64,000 bases of DNA from Halomonas sp. (GCF_029263665.1 NZ_JAJUFQ010000015.1:1-64000); one strand, 5' to 3'; numbered from the stretch's first letter, positions 26,400-36,926 are shown. Numbers and translations: made by a program. Notes: generated from the sequence alone by a model not told the origin.

Positions 26400-27968
26400 T
26401 CAGAACACCACCTGCAATCGGGCCGACAGCGTGTTGCCATCATCCGGCCCTTTGAAATCACCACTGCGATTGTGGGTATCCCAGAGCGTATAGTCGAGCA
26501 TGACCCGAGACCAGTCATTCGGATACCAGTTCAAGCCGAGTGTCGTCGAGCTGCCGTCCCCACCTGGGTAATCCGGAGCATCATAGAAGTCCAGTTCCTG
26601 GTAGCGAGCAGCAACCTGAAAGGCACCCAGTCCTCCTGCCGACACTGGGTCGTTGACCTCGGGCAGGCGCCAGACACCGGATTTCCTGGAATAACCATGA
26701 GACTCCCCTGTCAGGAAGTAGCTGGTCTGAACACTCCAGGCGTCGTAGCTCATGCTTTCACCGCCAGCGGAGTCACGCTGATCCACGGTGCGCTGCCCGT
26801 ATTCCGCAGCAGCGGCAAACGAGCCGAGCGATGTCGCCAATTCCAGCCCGTAGGCACGGCTCGAATCCGGGTCACTGAGCTTGCGGCTGCGGATAGTGAC
26901 GTTCTCATTGAAATGATCCGCGGCATCAACGTTCTTGAACACCGAATCATCACTGGGATCGAAATCCTCGTAGAAGCCCCAGCCTCCCAGATGAATCATG
27001 TCAGTCCCATCGTGCCAGGGGTTCCAGTGGGCGCGTGTCATGTACGTGGTGGTATCGGAATGGTCGGTGTCAGCACCTAGCCTGCCGTTGGTCACCGCAA
27101 ACGAGGCGTGCCAGTCTCGGCTGTCGCCGTATATCTTGCCCTTCACCCCCAGGCCGTATGCACCACGGTCCGGCGTGATGGCACTGCTGACGAAGTTACG
27201 CTCCATGAACCAGGTATTGTTGGACGAGGTCGCCCCATCCAGCGAGCGATCATCGTATTTGTTGCCCACGTAGAGCACCACATCCTCATCGCCCCAGTTG
27301 AACAGGCTCGAGATGTAGGCATCACGCACACTGGCGTCGTTGCCCGCCAGGTCATAGCCAATCTTGTAGCCAATTCTCTCCGACAGTTGGCCGGAGATAT
27401 CCAGTCTCAGGCGCCGCGCTTCCGTACCACTGATGTTGCGCTCGTCACTGCTGTCATCAAAACGCGAGCCGTTGGTGGTCGAAGCGTCAAACTGCAGCCG
27501 TCCACCAATCTTCAAGCGACGATTGCCATCGGCACTGATGAATTCAGGCCCACCATCTGACCAGTCGATATACGACTGGTCTGCCTGAGCAGCCTCCAGC
27601 AAGGCCACTTGACCCTGCAGCTCTTCAATGTCCGTTCGATCCTTCTCTGCTGTTGTAGAGGCTTGGGTCGTCACTGGCATACTCGTCAATTCAGCATCTG
27701 TCATTACAGGTACAGCGGAATGATGCTGAGCAAGCGCATTACTATCAACGCCTGCCCGAGTTTCGAGCTGCGCCAGGCGTGCCTGCAGGTCCTCAAGCTG
27801 CTGCGCCTGACGCTCCAGCATCTCAGACTGGCGCTTGACCAATTCTGCAAGTTCGGCCGATGTTGTGCCGCTGGCTAGTGCACTGCTGCAGACAGCAAGC
27901 AATGCCAGCATCCCGAAGACGGCAACAGAGCGCATGGCAGAGTGGCCTGAGGTAAAGAGTTTGAGCAT
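26400..27968 (-). CDS. outer-membrane porin, OprO/OprP-like, with coiled-coil N-terminus
   Basis: A 522-residue outer-membrane protein. After a signal peptide ending near ASALA there is a predicted coiled coil (roughly residues 36-72, LVKRQSEMLERQAQQLEDLQ and on), as in phosphate-selective OprO/OprP porins, where it forms a periplasmic trimer stalk. The rest is rich in alternating beta segments and ends in phenylalanine (LQVVF), the signal for outer-membrane insertion. Substrate may be phosphate, pyrophosphate or another anion. It is followed by a terminator and preceded on the same strand by two secreted hydrolase-like genes that may form a functional set with it. Confidence 0.82.
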   Translation of the reverse strand: MLKLFTSGHSAMRSVAVFGMLALLAVCSSALASGTTSAELAELVKRQSEMLERQAQQLEDLQARLAQLETRAGVDSNALAQHHSAVPVMTDAELTSMPVTTQASTTAEKDRTDIEELQGQVALLEAAQADQSYIDWSDGGPEFISADGNRRLKIGGRLQFDASTTNGSRFDDSSDERNISGTEARRLRLDISGQLSERIGYKIGYDLAGNDASVRDAYISSLFNWGDEDVVLYVGNKYDDRSLDGATSSNNTWFMERNFVSSAITPDRGAYGLGVKGKIYGDSRDWHASFAVTNGRLGADTDHSDTTTYMTRAHWNPWHDGTDMIHLGGWGFYEDFDPSDDSVFKNVDAADHFNENVTIRSRKLSDPDSSRAYGLELATSLGSFAAAAEYGQRTVDQRDSAGGESMSYDAWSVQTSYFLTGESHGYSRKSGVWRLPEVNDPVSAGGLGAFQVAARYQELDFYDAPDYPGGDGSSTTLGLNWYPNDWSRVMLDYTLWDTHNRSGDFKGPDDGNTLSARLQVVF

Positions 27969-28024
27969 GATTTTCCCTTGGTCGTGAGGGGGGCTTTCTG
28001 CTTATGCATGCAGAGGCGCCGACA

Positions 28025-28948
28025 TCAGCGTGCCCGCAGAGCGATATAACGGGCCGCGAAGGGTGTCATCTGGTCAGGACTATGTGTCACACCAGGCAGG
28101 ACCCAATGCTTCCAGTTGAACGCGGTACTCATACGTTGGGCTCGGCTTCTGGCAAACTCGAAGTAATGGCGGGTCCGCTCCACTCGCGTCGCTCCCTGGG
28201 CATTGGCCAGAGACGTCTGGCGCATGACGGTGTGAAGCGTCGCCGTATCCGCTCCACCAGCCAGCAACAACATGGGCTGGGCAAGATAGGCTTTGATGGT
28301 AGAGGTATCCAACATCGGCACACCTCTAATGCCATAGGGCCACTCAATGGTCTCATCCGGCATGGTGTACCAACCTGCTGCGCCGATAATGATCTCTTCA
28401 GCATGTGATTCCGGCATGAACATGGCGAAACGATGGGCAACCTGTGCGCCAGCACCGTGGCCATACAGATAGTAAGTCTCATGATGGTTGGTACTGCGAT
28501 GAGTTCTGAAGTCAGCAAAGACCCGCTCGATGAGCGTGAAGACCCATAGCTCTGGTGGGTTCGTCTGCTCAAGCTGGATGAAGCCACGGCTCTCCTCAGC
28601 CGACGTGGCCTGGAATACATTGCCCAGGTTGAAACCATTGCCACCTGGATAGGTTTCCGAGCTGAACCGTGGAGCCAATATCATCAGCCCTTCGCGCTCG
28701 GCAAATTCCACCCAGCTATCGCGATATGCCTCCGCATCACGGCGTAATCCATGCAGTACGAGCACAATTGGCATATCTGCGTCATAGCGGCTCGGCTGAT
28801 AGTAATAGACACTGATTTTCTGCTGGGTGGCAGGATCGTCGAATTCGTAGTGGCCGGAACCTGCGTCCAGGCCAGTCACACGCTCATTGGCATGAACTGG
28901 CGACAATGGCAGGCACAGCACTGCCAGTGCGAACCAAAGCATTCGCAT
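28025..28948 (-). CDS. secreted alpha/beta-hydrolase-like protein, nucleophile serine replaced
   Basis: A 307-residue protein with a signal peptide (MRMLWFALAVLCLPLSPVHA) and an alpha/beta-hydrolase fold of the PHB-depolymerase/LpqC kind: PIVLVLHGLRRDAEAY near the N-terminus (oxyanion region) and a late HSPDQMTPF with a candidate catalytic histidine. The nucleophile elbow, normally G-x-S-x-G, reads YGHGAGAQ: the serine position is glycine (codon 28454-28456, GGT). One base change would restore serine. The protein may therefore be inactive, or bind a ligand. AGAGG lies seven bases before the chosen ATG; the longer frame from 29026 adds a non-signal N-terminus. Confidence 0.75.
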   Translation of the reverse strand: MRMLWFALAVLCLPLSPVHANERVTGLDAGSGHYEFDDPATQQKISVYYYQPSRYDADMPIVLVLHGLRRDAEAYRDSWVEFAEREGLMILAPRFSSETYPGGNGFNLGNVFQATSAEESRGFIQLEQTNPPELWVFTLIERVFADFRTHRSTNHHETYYLYGHGAGAQVAHRFAMFMPESHAEEIIIGAAGWYTMPDETIEWPYGIRGVPMLDTSTIKAYLAQPMLLLAGGADTATLHTVMRQTSLANAQGATRVERTRHYFEFARSRAQRMSTAFNWKHWVLPGVTHSPDQMTPFAARYIALRAR

Positions 28949-29065
28949 CGTTATCCCTCTTTTATTGGATTTATTCGGACCGGTAGGCTTGGGCAGGGCT
29001 TCCGTGCCTCCCCACCCACGCCTCATCTGCTGGCATACTCTCTATCTGCCGTATTCTTTTCCTGC

Positions 29066-29100
29066 GTACTACCTGCTGCAGTACTACCTGCTGTAGTACT
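29066..29100 (-). repeat. 15-bp tandem repeat at the end of the SGNH gene
   Basis: GTACTACCTGCTGCA (29066-29080), GTACTACCTGCTGTA (29081-29095) and a partial third copy. The stop codon lies inside the second unit, so the duplication straddles the gene end. Confidence 0.75.
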
Positions 29101-29878
29101 CCTCGACAGTGTCTTCGGCGACCTGCTGCAGAAAGGCAGCGTCATCTGCGTCGATACGGCCATAGTAGGTGTAGGGATTACCGACGACAGAAGTGTCATA
29201 AAGCGCAGCGAAGACAGTGGCTGCCGCCAGATAGGTGCCCTCAGGAGTGGGATGACTGCCATCGTACTCGACATGCAATGCCAGCTCCGGGCGCCGCTCA
29301 TAGGCTTTCTGGAAGGCAAGGCCAACCGGAATCACCAAGGCCCCGATCTCATTGCCGACCGTGGTATAGAGATCCTCGATCTTGTCGATCATATCGGGAT
29401 CGTAGTTGTCATGATCCTTGCCATAGGCAGGTGTCATGTAGAGCACGGTCTCTGCCCCCGTCGCTTCGATAGCCTGATGATCCTGGATGACCGCATCATG
29501 GAAAGCCTGACGTTTCTCGTCTGTCAGGGCGGCACTGCTGTGCCCCTGGAGAACGACAACATCAAACGGATCGGGCAGCCCCAGTGCACCCGGGAACAGA
29601 TAACTTTTTACATCATGCTGGGACAGGAAAGCCCCGGAAATGGTCGCGGACTTGCTGTTGAGGCTATCCACCATCTCTGGGTAAGCCGCCTCCGCCATTC
29701 TCTTGACGTAATTGTGCAGGCTGTTGTTGTAGTACTGGTAACTGTTGCCGACGTATAACAATTGCTTCGGATTTGGGGAATCGAGGGTATCGACCTGAGG
29801 CTTGGCATCTGCCATGGCAAATGCAGGAAACACAGCGATCAAGGTGAGAATGCCGGCTCCAATAAAGGATGCTTTCAT
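29084..29878 (-). CDS. secreted SGNH/GDSL-like hydrolase
   Basis: A 264-residue protein with a signal peptide (MKASFIGAGILTLIAVFPAFAMA). SGNH features include LLYVGNSYQYY near residue 40 (in place of the GDS block, with serine in GNSY as nucleophile candidate), VVVLQGHSSA near 110 and DGSHPTPEG near 205 providing the Asp-x-x-His pair. Relatives hydrolyse esters, often on carbohydrates. It lies just upstream of the alpha/beta-hydrolase and porin genes on the same strand, a likely co-transcribed trio. The ATG at 29876-29878 is chosen for its GGAG and because it gives a proper signal peptide. Confidence 0.75.
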   Translation of the reverse strand: MKASFIGAGILTLIAVFPAFAMADAKPQVDTLDSPNPKQLLYVGNSYQYYNNSLHNYVKRMAEAAYPEMVDSLNSKSATISGAFLSQHDVKSYLFPGALGLPDPFDVVVLQGHSSAALTDEKRQAFHDAVIQDHQAIEATGAETVLYMTPAYGKDHDNYDPDMIDKIEDLYTTVGNEIGALVIPVGLAFQKAYERRPELALHVEYDGSHPTPEGTYLAAATVFAALYDTSVVGNPYTYYGRIDADDAAFLQQVAEDTVEEYYSR

Positions 29879-30180
29879 TGATATTGTCTCCATCCTGGGA
29901 CTGATTGGCGAAAAACCGAGGTATGTCATGGCCACACACCTCAGCATCCCCAAGAAAGAGCAAACTACATTCCTTTTATAAGCTTTCTCTTCTATTTCAA
30001 ATGGCTGAAAGAAACACTTTCAACAAAAGTCGAAAGGCTCACGTCACTTGATGGATGGGAAGTCACACAGATGAATATCGAGTACTGTGTGGGAAACCGC
30101 ACATTGCATTGTGGTACAGCCCTAACGCAAAACGGGCGGCTCCAGAGGAGCCGCCCGTTTCACTGTCTGACACTAATTTC
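29879..30180. other. intergenic region between rpsO and the hydrolase cassette
   Basis: About 300 bases containing the rpsO terminator (30130-30160) and, further on, an AT-rich stretch near 29960-30040 that should hold the promoter of the SGNH gene. No clear -35/-10 pair with normal spacing was found. Confidence 0.5.
30130..30160 (-). terminator. rho-independent terminator after rpsO
   Basis: A perfect 14-bp stem (AAACGGGCGGCTCC and its complement) with an AGA loop; on the minus strand TTTTGCG follows. It marks the end of the rimP-to-rpsO transcript before the inserted cassette. Confidence 0.88.
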
Positions 30181-30450
30181 TTAGCGACGCAGACCCAGTC
30201 GCTGAATCAGAGACTGATAGCGTTCGAAATCCTTGCGCTTGAGGTAGTCCAGCAGCTTACGACGCTGGTTGACCATGCGAATCAGGCCACGACGAGAGTG
30301 GTGGTCCTGCTTGTTGGTCTTGAAGTGGTCCTGCAGACCGTTGATGTTGGCGCTAAGCAGGGCAACCTGTACCTCAGGGGAACCGGTGTCGCTGTCACCA
30401 CGACCGTATTCCTTGACGATTTCAGCTTTCTGTTCGGCGGTAAGTGCCAT
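30181..30450 (-). CDS. rpsO: 30S ribosomal protein S15
   Basis: The 89-residue length and sequence are standard for S15, which binds 16S rRNA at the central domain junction. Typical segments are [13 protein letters not shown] (20-32), [20 protein letters not shown] (the RNA-binding core) and the final RLGLRR. A GGAGAGACAG ribosome site precedes the ATG. It follows truB by 91 bases, as usual, but is followed by a terminator and a foreign cassette rather than pnp. Identification is firm. Confidence 0.98.
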   Translation of the reverse strand: MALTAEQKAEIVKEYGRGDSDTGSPEVQVALLSANINGLQDHFKTNKQDHHSRRGLIRMVNQRRKLLDYLKRKDFERYQSLIQRLGLRR

Positions 30451-30541
30451 CTGTCTCTCCAGTAAGCAATATGCCTAAATGATAAAGGTGAGAGACCACG
30501 CATATTTGCAGTCTCTCTTGATGACCTGCTCCTCGAAAGGA

Positions 30542-31498
30542 TCAGGTTTGCCCAGAGCCCGCTACAAACGAACTCAAAAGGCGCCGGGGCACGACGTCCC
30601 CGGACGACTCCACCCCACCAAGACCCACGAAGGTCTCACCGTGGTAGAGACGAATCAGTGTACTGTCAGCGGTGCCGAGCATCTCGGATGCAAGCTCACC
30701 ACGTGCAGTCTGACCATAGCGCATGGCCTTGGCGCCGGAGTCGCTCAAGCGATGAGCGGCAAGATGTTCAAGCAGGCAGTCGACCGGCATCAATTGCGCT
30801 TCCAGTGCCGCTTGATCGGACAGTGCTTCCAGCGCTTCGAAGTCCTGCATACCGCTGGCATCGAAGGGGCCACTCTTCAATCGGCGCAGCTGCGAGATAT
30901 GGCCTTCACAGCCCAAAGCCCGAGCCATATCTTCAGCCAGAACACGCACATAAGTCCCCTTGCTGACCCTGACTTCCAGGTCGAAACAGGGGCTTTCTCC
31001 GGCCAAGGATGCGCAAAGTAGCCGCGCATCATACACCGTTATACGCCGGCTTGCACGCTCGACGCTCTTGCCTTCACGGGCCAGTTCGTACAGCTTGCGT
31101 CCCTGGTGCTTCAGTGCCGAGTACATTGGCGGCAATTGATCCTGCTCACCAATGAATCCAGCCACCATGGATGCCACATCACTCTCATCCAGCGCCGGTA
31201 CCGGACAACGGGCCGTCACCTCGCCTTCAGCATCGCCGGTATCGGTACTCGCCCCCAGCTCGACACGGGTCCGGTAGACCTTATCCGCTTCCAGCAGGTG
31301 CTGTGAGAACTTGGTGGCTTCGCCAAACAACACTGGCAGTAACCCGGTAGCCATCGGGTCCAGAGTACCGGTATGCCCGGCTTTCTGGGCCTGAAACAGG
31401 CGACGTGCCCGCTGCAGTGCATAATTGCTGGACATGCCCTTGGGCTTGTCCAGCAACAACACACCATCGATTGGCAAGCCTCGACGACGACGCGCCAT
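30542..31498 (-). CDS. truB: tRNA pseudouridine-55 synthase
   Basis: Makes pseudouridine 55 in the T loop of tRNAs. The 318-residue protein has LLLDKPKGMSSN (15-25), the catalytic Asp47 in GHTGTLDPMATG, and the YEL and KGTYVR segments typical of TruB, followed by a C-terminal PUA-like region. Its start overlaps the rbfA stop by one base, so the two are translationally coupled. Identification is firm. Confidence 0.96.
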   Translation of the reverse strand: MARRRRGLPIDGVLLLDKPKGMSSNYALQRARRLFQAQKAGHTGTLDPMATGLLPVLFGEATKFSQHLLEADKVYRTRVELGASTDTGDAEGEVTARCPVPALDESDVASMVAGFIGEQDQLPPMYSALKHQGRKLYELAREGKSVERASRRITVYDARLLCASLAGESPCFDLEVRVSKGTYVRVLAEDMARALGCEGHISQLRRLKSGPFDASGMQDFEALEALSDQAALEAQLMPVDCLLEHLAAHRLSDSGAKAMRYGQTARGELASEMLGTADSTLIRLYHGETFVGLGGVESSGDVVPRRLLSSFVAGSGQT

Positions 31499-31914
31499 CA
31501 GTCCTTGCCCTCGCCCTCATCCTGGCCTTCGCTGTCCTCATCCTCAGGACGATGCGAGCGATCACGGGCCACTGCTTCATCGATCAGAGCCGACAGATGT
31601 TGCCCGCGTACCACGCTTTCATCGTAGTGGAAGCGTAGTTCGGGGACATGACGCAGCTTGACACGCCGGCCAATCTGAGTACGCAGAAAACCCGCTGCAC
31701 GACGGAGGACCTGGAGATTCTCCTTGATGCGCTCCGGAGTCTGCTCGCCAAGCAGGGTGACATGAATATCGGCATAGCCGAGATCCCGACTGACCTCCAC
31801 CCCACTGACGGTGACCATACCCAGGCGTGGATCCTTGATCTCACGCTGGATGAGCACCGCCAGCTCCTTCTGGAGCTGGTCGGCAACACGGTCAGTACGC
31901 TTGAATTCGCGCAT
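31498..31914 (-). CDS. rbfA: ribosome-binding factor A
   Basis: A 138-residue single KH-like domain protein needed for 16S rRNA maturation and growth in the cold. Family features are the N-terminal REFKRTDRVADQLQKELA, the IKDPRLGMVTVSGVEVS core and the HVPELRFHYDES segment. The last 20 residues are an acidic, glycine-rich tail (EDEDSEGQDEGEGKD), common but variable among relatives. GAGGAG lies nine bases before the ATG. It lies 21 bases after infB in the usual order. Confidence 0.95.
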   Translation of the reverse strand: MREFKRTDRVADQLQKELAVLIQREIKDPRLGMVTVSGVEVSRDLGYADIHVTLLGEQTPERIKENLQVLRRAAGFLRTQIGRRVKLRHVPELRFHYDESVVRGQHLSALIDEAVARDRSHRPEDEDSEGQDEGEGKD

Positions 31915-31935
31915 GGATAACGACTCCTCGAACGC

Positions 31936-34488
31936 TTACAGAGAACGTTCGACCTTGACCTGATCGAAGACCTCGATCTTGTCATTGACCTGGACATCAT
32001 TGTAGTTCTTCACGCCGATGCCACACTCCATGCCCATACGCACTTCCTGGACGTCATCCTTGAAGCGACGCAGGGATTCCAACTCGCCCTCATAGATGAC
32101 CACGTTGTCGCGCAGAACACGGATCTTCTTGTTACGGTACACGGTGCCTTCAACCACCATGCAGCCAGCAACGGCACCAATCTTCGGTGCACGGAAGACA
32201 TCGCGAACTTCAGCCACACCAACGATCTCTTCCTTCCACTCAGGCTCGAGCATACCGCTCATCGCCTGCTTGACCTCATCGATCAGCTGGTAGATGACGC
32301 TGTAGTAGCGCAGCTCCAGGTTTTCGCGTTCGATGATCTCACGAGCAGAAGCATCAGCACGTACGTTGAAGCCCAGGAGGATGGCTTCACTGGCCAATGC
32401 CAGGTTGGCATCAGTACCAGTAATACCACCCACGCCAGAAGACACCACAGAGACCTGCACTTCATCGGTGGACAGTTCTTCCAAGGCACCACGAATTGCT
32501 TCCAGAGAGCCCTGTACATCCGCCTTGAGCACGATATTGAGCTTGGCAGCCTCTTCCTGGCCCATCTGCGAGAACATGTTCTCCAGCTTGGCCTTCTGCT
32601 GACGAGCCAGACGCACTTCGCGGTACTTGCCCTGACGGAAGTTGGCAACTTCACGCGCCTTCTTCTCATCGGCCACGACCATGAAGTCATCACCCGCTTC
32701 CGGCGTACCATCCAGACCCTGGATCTCGACCGGCATGGCAGGGCCGACTTCATTGACCTGCTGGCCAAGCTCATTGGTCAGTGCGCGTACGCGACCATAG
32801 TGCAGACCCGCCAGTACGATATCGCCCTTTTTCAAGGTACCGTTCTGGACCAGTACGGTGGCAACCGGACCACGTCCCTTGTCGAGACGAGACTCCACCA
32901 CGACACCTTTGCCCGGCGCTGACGGCACGGCCTTGAGCTCAAGAACCTCGGATACCAGGTGTACCGCCTCGAGCAGACTCTCGATGCCATCACCGGTCTT
33001 GGCCGAAACATGGACAAACTGAGTATCGCCACCCCATTCCTCGGAAATGACACCGTGCTGAGACAGCTCATTCTTGACCCGGTCGGGATCGGCATCCGGC
33101 TTGTCCATCTTGTTGACCGCTACCACCATCGGAACTTCCGCGGCCTTGGAATGCTCAACCGCTTCGATGGTCTGTGGCATCACGCCATCGTCGGCAGCGA
33201 CCACGAGAATAACGACGTCAGTGGCCTTGGCACCGCGGGCACGCATGGCGGTAAAGGCCGCGTGTCCAGGAGTATCAAGGAACGTGACACCGTTGTTGTC
33301 GTCCTCGACATGGTAAGCGCCGATGTGCTGGGTAATACCCCCCGCCTCACCGGTGGCCACCTTGGCACGACGAATATAGTCGAGCAGCGAGGTCTTGCCG
33401 TGGTCGACGTGGCCCATGACGGTCACTACCGGCGAGCGAGTGATTTCTTCGCCCTCGTAGGAGATCGCCTCGAGAACCGCAGTCTCCAGAGCATCATCCT
33501 TGACCAGCTTGGGCTTGTGGCCCATCTCTTCAACGACAATCGCTGCCGTGTCCTGATCGATGGTCTGGTTGATGGTCACCGCTGCGCCCATGGTGAACAT
33601 GGCCTTGATGACTTCATTGGCCTTGATCGACATCTTGTCGGCCAGGTCCGCCACCGAGATGGACTCAGGAATGGACACTTCGCGCACGATCGGCTGGGTC
33701 GGCTTCTGGAAGCCATGCTTGCCATTGCCCTGAGTGGAGCCGCCACGACGGCTGCCACGACGCTCGGCACGCTTGGCTTTCTTGCCACCGCCACGACGAC
33801 GTTCCTCACGATCGCTGCGATCGTCATCATCGTCACGGCTGCCTTTCTTGCCACCCTTGCCTGCGGCTTTCTTGACGGCAGCACGGCGCACATCACCGCG
33901 ACCTTCCTTCGGTGGTGCCGGCGGCTCATCGGTAGCAGCGGGCTCTACTGTCGTCAATTCAGGAACGGGAATTTCAGGCTCGATATTCGCTGCTGCTGCC
34001 TCGGCCTCAGCCTTGGCTGCTTCAGCTGCCGCCTTCGCTTCCTCAGCTTCACGAGCAGCCTGATCAGCCGCACGCTTGGCAGCTTCTTCTGCTTCCTGAG
34101 CTTCACGACGTGCCTGAGCTTCCGCCATATCGCCAACCAACTGACGCGGACCGTGGTCCTCAGCCGCAGCCGGAGCTTGCTCTTCGGCCTCTTCGCGCTT
34201 GACGTAAGTACGCTTCTTGCGCACCTGCACTTCAATGGTCTTGCCGCGCTCGTTGGTCTTGATCTTGCTACGTGTCTTGCGAGTCAGGGTAATGCGGTTT
34301 CGCGCCCCCAGACCAGCACCGCCACCATGGCTCTTGGTCAGGAAGTCGAGCAGCTTGCGCTTGTCTTCCTCGGATACAGCGTCACCCTCGGACTTGTGAT
34401 CCAGTCCGGCTTCTTTCATCTGTTCCAGCAGACGAGGCACTTCACGCCCCACCTTTGCTGCAAAATCCTTAACGGTCATCTCTGACAT
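31936..34488 (-). CDS. infB: translation initiation factor IF-2
   Basis: An 850-residue GTPase that brings initiator tRNA to the 30S subunit. An N-terminal IF2N domain ([14 protein letters not shown] onward) is followed by a long charged Ala/Glu linker (about residues 110-250), a second IF2N segment ([10 protein letters not shown]), and the G domain with G1 [11 protein letters not shown]3 DTPGHAAF and G4 NKMDKPDAD; beta-barrel and fMet-tRNA-binding domains complete it. The ATG at 34486-34488 with AGGAGG six bases upstream is chosen; a longer frame would run into nusA. In E. coli infB has internal starts; they were not assessed here. Confidence 0.97.
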   Translation of the reverse strand: MSEMTVKDFAAKVGREVPRLLEQMKEAGLDHKSEGDAVSEEDKRKLLDFLTKSHGGGAGLGARNRITLTRKTRSKIKTNERGKTIEVQVRKKRTYVKREEAEEQAPAAAEDHGPRQLVGDMAEAQARREAQEAEEAAKRAADQAAREAEEAKAAAEAAKAEAEAAAANIEPEIPVPELTTVEPAATDEPPAPPKEGRGDVRRAAVKKAAGKGGKKGSRDDDDDRSDREERRRGGGKKAKRAERRGSRRGGSTQGNGKHGFQKPTQPIVREVSIPESISVADLADKMSIKANEVIKAMFTMGAAVTINQTIDQDTAAIVVEEMGHKPKLVKDDALETAVLEAISYEGEEITRSPVVTVMGHVDHGKTSLLDYIRRAKVATGEAGGITQHIGAYHVEDDNNGVTFLDTPGHAAFTAMRARGAKATDVVILVVAADDGVMPQTIEAVEHSKAAEVPMVVAVNKMDKPDADPDRVKNELSQHGVISEEWGGDTQFVHVSAKTGDGIESLLEAVHLVSEVLELKAVPSAPGKGVVVESRLDKGRGPVATVLVQNGTLKKGDIVLAGLHYGRVRALTNELGQQVNEVGPAMPVEIQGLDGTPEAGDDFMVVADEKKAREVANFRQGKYREVRLARQQKAKLENMFSQMGQEEAAKLNIVLKADVQGSLEAIRGALEELSTDEVQVSVVSSGVGGITGTDANLALASEAILLGFNVRADASAREIIERENLELRYYSVIYQLIDEVKQAMSGMLEPEWKEEIVGVAEVRDVFRAPKIGAVAGCMVVEGTVYRNKKIRVLRDNVVIYEGELESLRRFKDDVQEVRMGMECGIGVKNYNDVQVNDKIEVFDQVKVERSL

Positions 34489-34516
34489 TACGACCCTCCT
34501 CAGCCCGTGACCTTTT

Positions 34517-36010
34517 TTACTGTTCGCTCTCGAACCATGGCGCACGGGCAGTCATGATCAGTGCCGCGGCACGCTCTTCGTCCAGTTCCTCGATGTCCAT
34601 CAGGTCATCGACTGACTGCTCGGCCAGATCCTCCATGGTCCGGATACCCTTGCTGGCCAGGATGAGGGCCAAGTGACGCTCCATCCCTTCCATTGCCAGC
34701 AGATCATCTGCCGGCTGGGCACCATCCAGCTCCTCCTCTGAAGCGATGGCCAAGTTCAAGAGCTCGTCTTTGGCGCGAGCACGAAGTTCCTCGATGAGGT
34801 CCTCGTCGAACTCTTCAATTTCCAGCATTTCCTCGACCGGTACGTAGGCCACCTCCTCCAGGGTGGTGAAACCTTCCTCGACCAGCAGCCGGGCGACATC
34901 ATCCTCGATGTCCAGATGCTGAACGAAGTGCTCGACCAGGCTGTCGATTTCCTGATCGCGCTTGGCCTCGGCTTCGGCTTCGGTCATGACGTTGAGACGC
35001 CACCCTGTCAGCTCTGAAGCAAGGCGCACGTTCTGTCCGCTCCGGCCAATGGCCTGAGCCAGATTATCCTCAGCGACAGCCACATCCATGGAATGGGTAT
35101 CTTCATCCATAAGGATCGAAGCCACATCAGCCGGCGCCATGGCATTGATCACCAGCTGAGCGGGATTGTCATCCCACAGCACGATATCGACACGCTCGTT
35201 CTGAAGTTCGGACGACACCGCCTGAACCCGAGAGCCACGCATGCCAACACAGGCACCAACTGGATCGATACGACGGTCGTTGGTCTTGACCGCAATCTTT
35301 GCCCGGGACCCCGGATCACGTGCTGCGCCTTTGATCTCGATGAGCTGTTCGGCGATTTCTGGTACCTCGATCTTGAACAGCTCAATGATCATCTGCGGAT
35401 TGGTCCGAGACAGAATCAGCTGAGCGCCACGTGCATCCGCATCGACCTTGAGCAACAACGCACGAACGCGCTCGTTCATGCGATAACGCTCACCGGGAAT
35501 CATCTCGCTGCGCGGCAGGAACGCTTCCGCATTGTCGCCCAGGTCAATGATGAGGCCGTCACGTGTCGTCTTCTTGACGATCCCCGCCACCAGCTCGCCT
35601 TCACGCTCGGCATAAACGCGCACGACTTCGGCACGCTCAGCCTCTCGCACCTTCTGCACAATGACCTGCTTGGCAGTCTGCGCAGCAATGCGGCCGAAAG
35701 CGGCATTCTCAATCTGCTCTTCGACCACGTCACCAAGCGCCAACGGTGGATCACGGCGCTGGGCGAAGGTCAGCTTGATCTGAGTATCCGGACCGTCGAA
35801 GTCATCATCTTCAACCACTTCCCAACGGCGGAAAGTCTCGTATTCTCCCGTCATGCGGTCGATATGCACGCGAACGCTGACTTCCTCATCTTCGAAACGC
35901 TTGCGCGAGGCGCTCGCCAGAGCAGCTTCGACGGCCTCGAAAATGACTTCGCGGGGAACCCCTTTTTCGTTGGAGATCGCGTCAACGACCGCCAGAATTT
36001 CTTTGCTCAT
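34517..36010 (-). CDS. nusA: transcription termination/antitermination factor NusA
   Basis: A 497-residue RNA polymerase-binding protein. The N-terminal domain is followed by an S1 domain ([25 protein letters not shown] as separate short blocks around residue 140), KH1 and KH2 ([10 protein letters not shown] near 255 and [12 protein letters not shown] near 325), and two acidic helical repeats at the C-terminus ([18 protein letters not shown] and the [19 protein letters not shown] region), which in E. coli bind the polymerase alpha subunit. It sits between rimP and infB in the standard order. Identification is firm. Confidence 0.97.
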   Translation of the reverse strand: MSKEILAVVDAISNEKGVPREVIFEAVEAALASASRKRFEDEEVSVRVHIDRMTGEYETFRRWEVVEDDDFDGPDTQIKLTFAQRRDPPLALGDVVEEQIENAAFGRIAAQTAKQVIVQKVREAERAEVVRVYAEREGELVAGIVKKTTRDGLIIDLGDNAEAFLPRSEMIPGERYRMNERVRALLLKVDADARGAQLILSRTNPQMIIELFKIEVPEIAEQLIEIKGAARDPGSRAKIAVKTNDRRIDPVGACVGMRGSRVQAVSSELQNERVDIVLWDDNPAQLVINAMAPADVASILMDEDTHSMDVAVAEDNLAQAIGRSGQNVRLASELTGWRLNVMTEAEAEAKRDQEIDSLVEHFVQHLDIEDDVARLLVEEGFTTLEEVAYVPVEEMLEIEEFDEDLIEELRARAKDELLNLAIASEEELDGAQPADDLLAMEGMERHLALILASKGIRTMEDLAEQSVDDLMDIEELDEERAAALIMTARAPWFESEQ

Positions 36011-36050
36011 GCCTTAGCCTCGCCTGATAACCTGTCCTTGTTCGTAAGCA

Positions 36051-36512
36051 TCATGAATCGAACTGCGGCACAATCCGCGCCTGGTCGATGCCATCAATGG
36101 GAAAGCAATATTCCTCGCCATCGATCTGTACCAGCACTTCATCACCTTCGACACCGGCAAGCAGCCCTTGAAACTTGCGCCGCCCTTCATAGGGAGCACG
36201 CAACTTGAGGCTGACCTGATGGCCGGCATAGCGGGTGAATTGCTCAAGGGTGAACAGCGGGCGATCCATACCGGGAGAGGACACTTCCAGGCGATATTCG
36301 CCAGCAATGGGATCCTCGACATCCAGCACGCCACTAACCTGCCGACTGATGTCAGCACAGTCATCGACGTTCACGCCATTCTCGTGATCGATATAGATCA
36401 CCAGGCGTGAGTGTTTTCCCTGGGATAGATAATCAATACCCCAGAGTTCGAACCCCATGGCCGTTACCACAGGTTCGATCAGCGCTTCGAGCGCAGAATC
36501 CTTGATGGCCAC
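36051..36512 (-). CDS. rimP: ribosome maturation factor RimP
   Basis: A 153-residue protein needed for 30S assembly. Typical features are [20 protein letters not shown] split by the beta strand, [20 protein letters not shown] with the DDC motif near 54, and [15 protein letters not shown] near 75. The start codon is GTG, with AGGAG nine bases upstream. It heads the nusA-infB transcript. A terminator stands between it and the upstream initiator tRNA gene. Confidence 0.94.
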   Translation of the reverse strand: MAIKDSALEALIEPVVTAMGFELWGIDYLSQGKHSRLVIYIDHENGVNVDDCADISRQVSGVLDVEDPIAGEYRLEVSSPGMDRPLFTLEQFTRYAGHQVSLKLRAPYEGRRKFQGLLAGVEGDEVLVQIDGEEYCFPIDGIDQARIVPQFDS

Positions 36513-36637
36513 GAATGAAAGCTCCTACAGCCGTTGCATCAGCACCTGGCCGGGAGTGAACAGGAAAGTCAGGTGGCTGATTGGCGTTGCACTTCCCTGG
36601 CCTTTACTGCTTATGCCAGGTCAGCGAACTGCTAACA

Positions 36638-36665
36638 AAAAGCCCCTTCACAGGAAGGGGCTTTT
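36638..36665 (-). terminator. terminator between tRNA-fMet and rimP
   Basis: A perfect 12-bp stem (AAAAGCCCCTTC and its complement) with an ACAG loop, followed on the minus strand by TTTTTG. It should end or attenuate the tRNA transcript before rimP, unlike a simple metY-rimP read-through operon. Confidence 0.85.
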
Positions 36666-36737
36666 ACAAGAAACCTGTCATCATTCTAGCAGAATCGGCA
36701 TACCCCTTGAGGACACCGAATAGCACCTGCTGGAAGA

Positions 36738-36814
<77 letters not shown>

Positions 36815-36830
36815 TCAATCTAGGCCGGTG

Positions 36831-36859
36831 AGTATACGCATGCTTGACTAACGCGTCAA
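36831..36859 (-). promoter_or_regulatory. sigma-70 promoter of tRNA-fMet
   Basis: On the minus strand, TTGACG (36854-36859) and TATACT (36831-36836) are separated by exactly 17 bases, ten to twenty bases before the tRNA. An inverted repeat CTTGAC...GTCAAG (36843-36860) overlaps the -35 box. Confidence 0.85.
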
Positions 36860-36926
36860 GCCCTCACCACACTGCCAACCCTGAAAAAGAAGATCGCGAA
36901 TAGCAGATAACATCACGAGACTTCGA

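Noticed and set aside
32959..34485. 508-codon open frame opposite infB
   Set aside because: Shadow of infB; low-complexity content reflects the Ala/Glu linker read in reverse.
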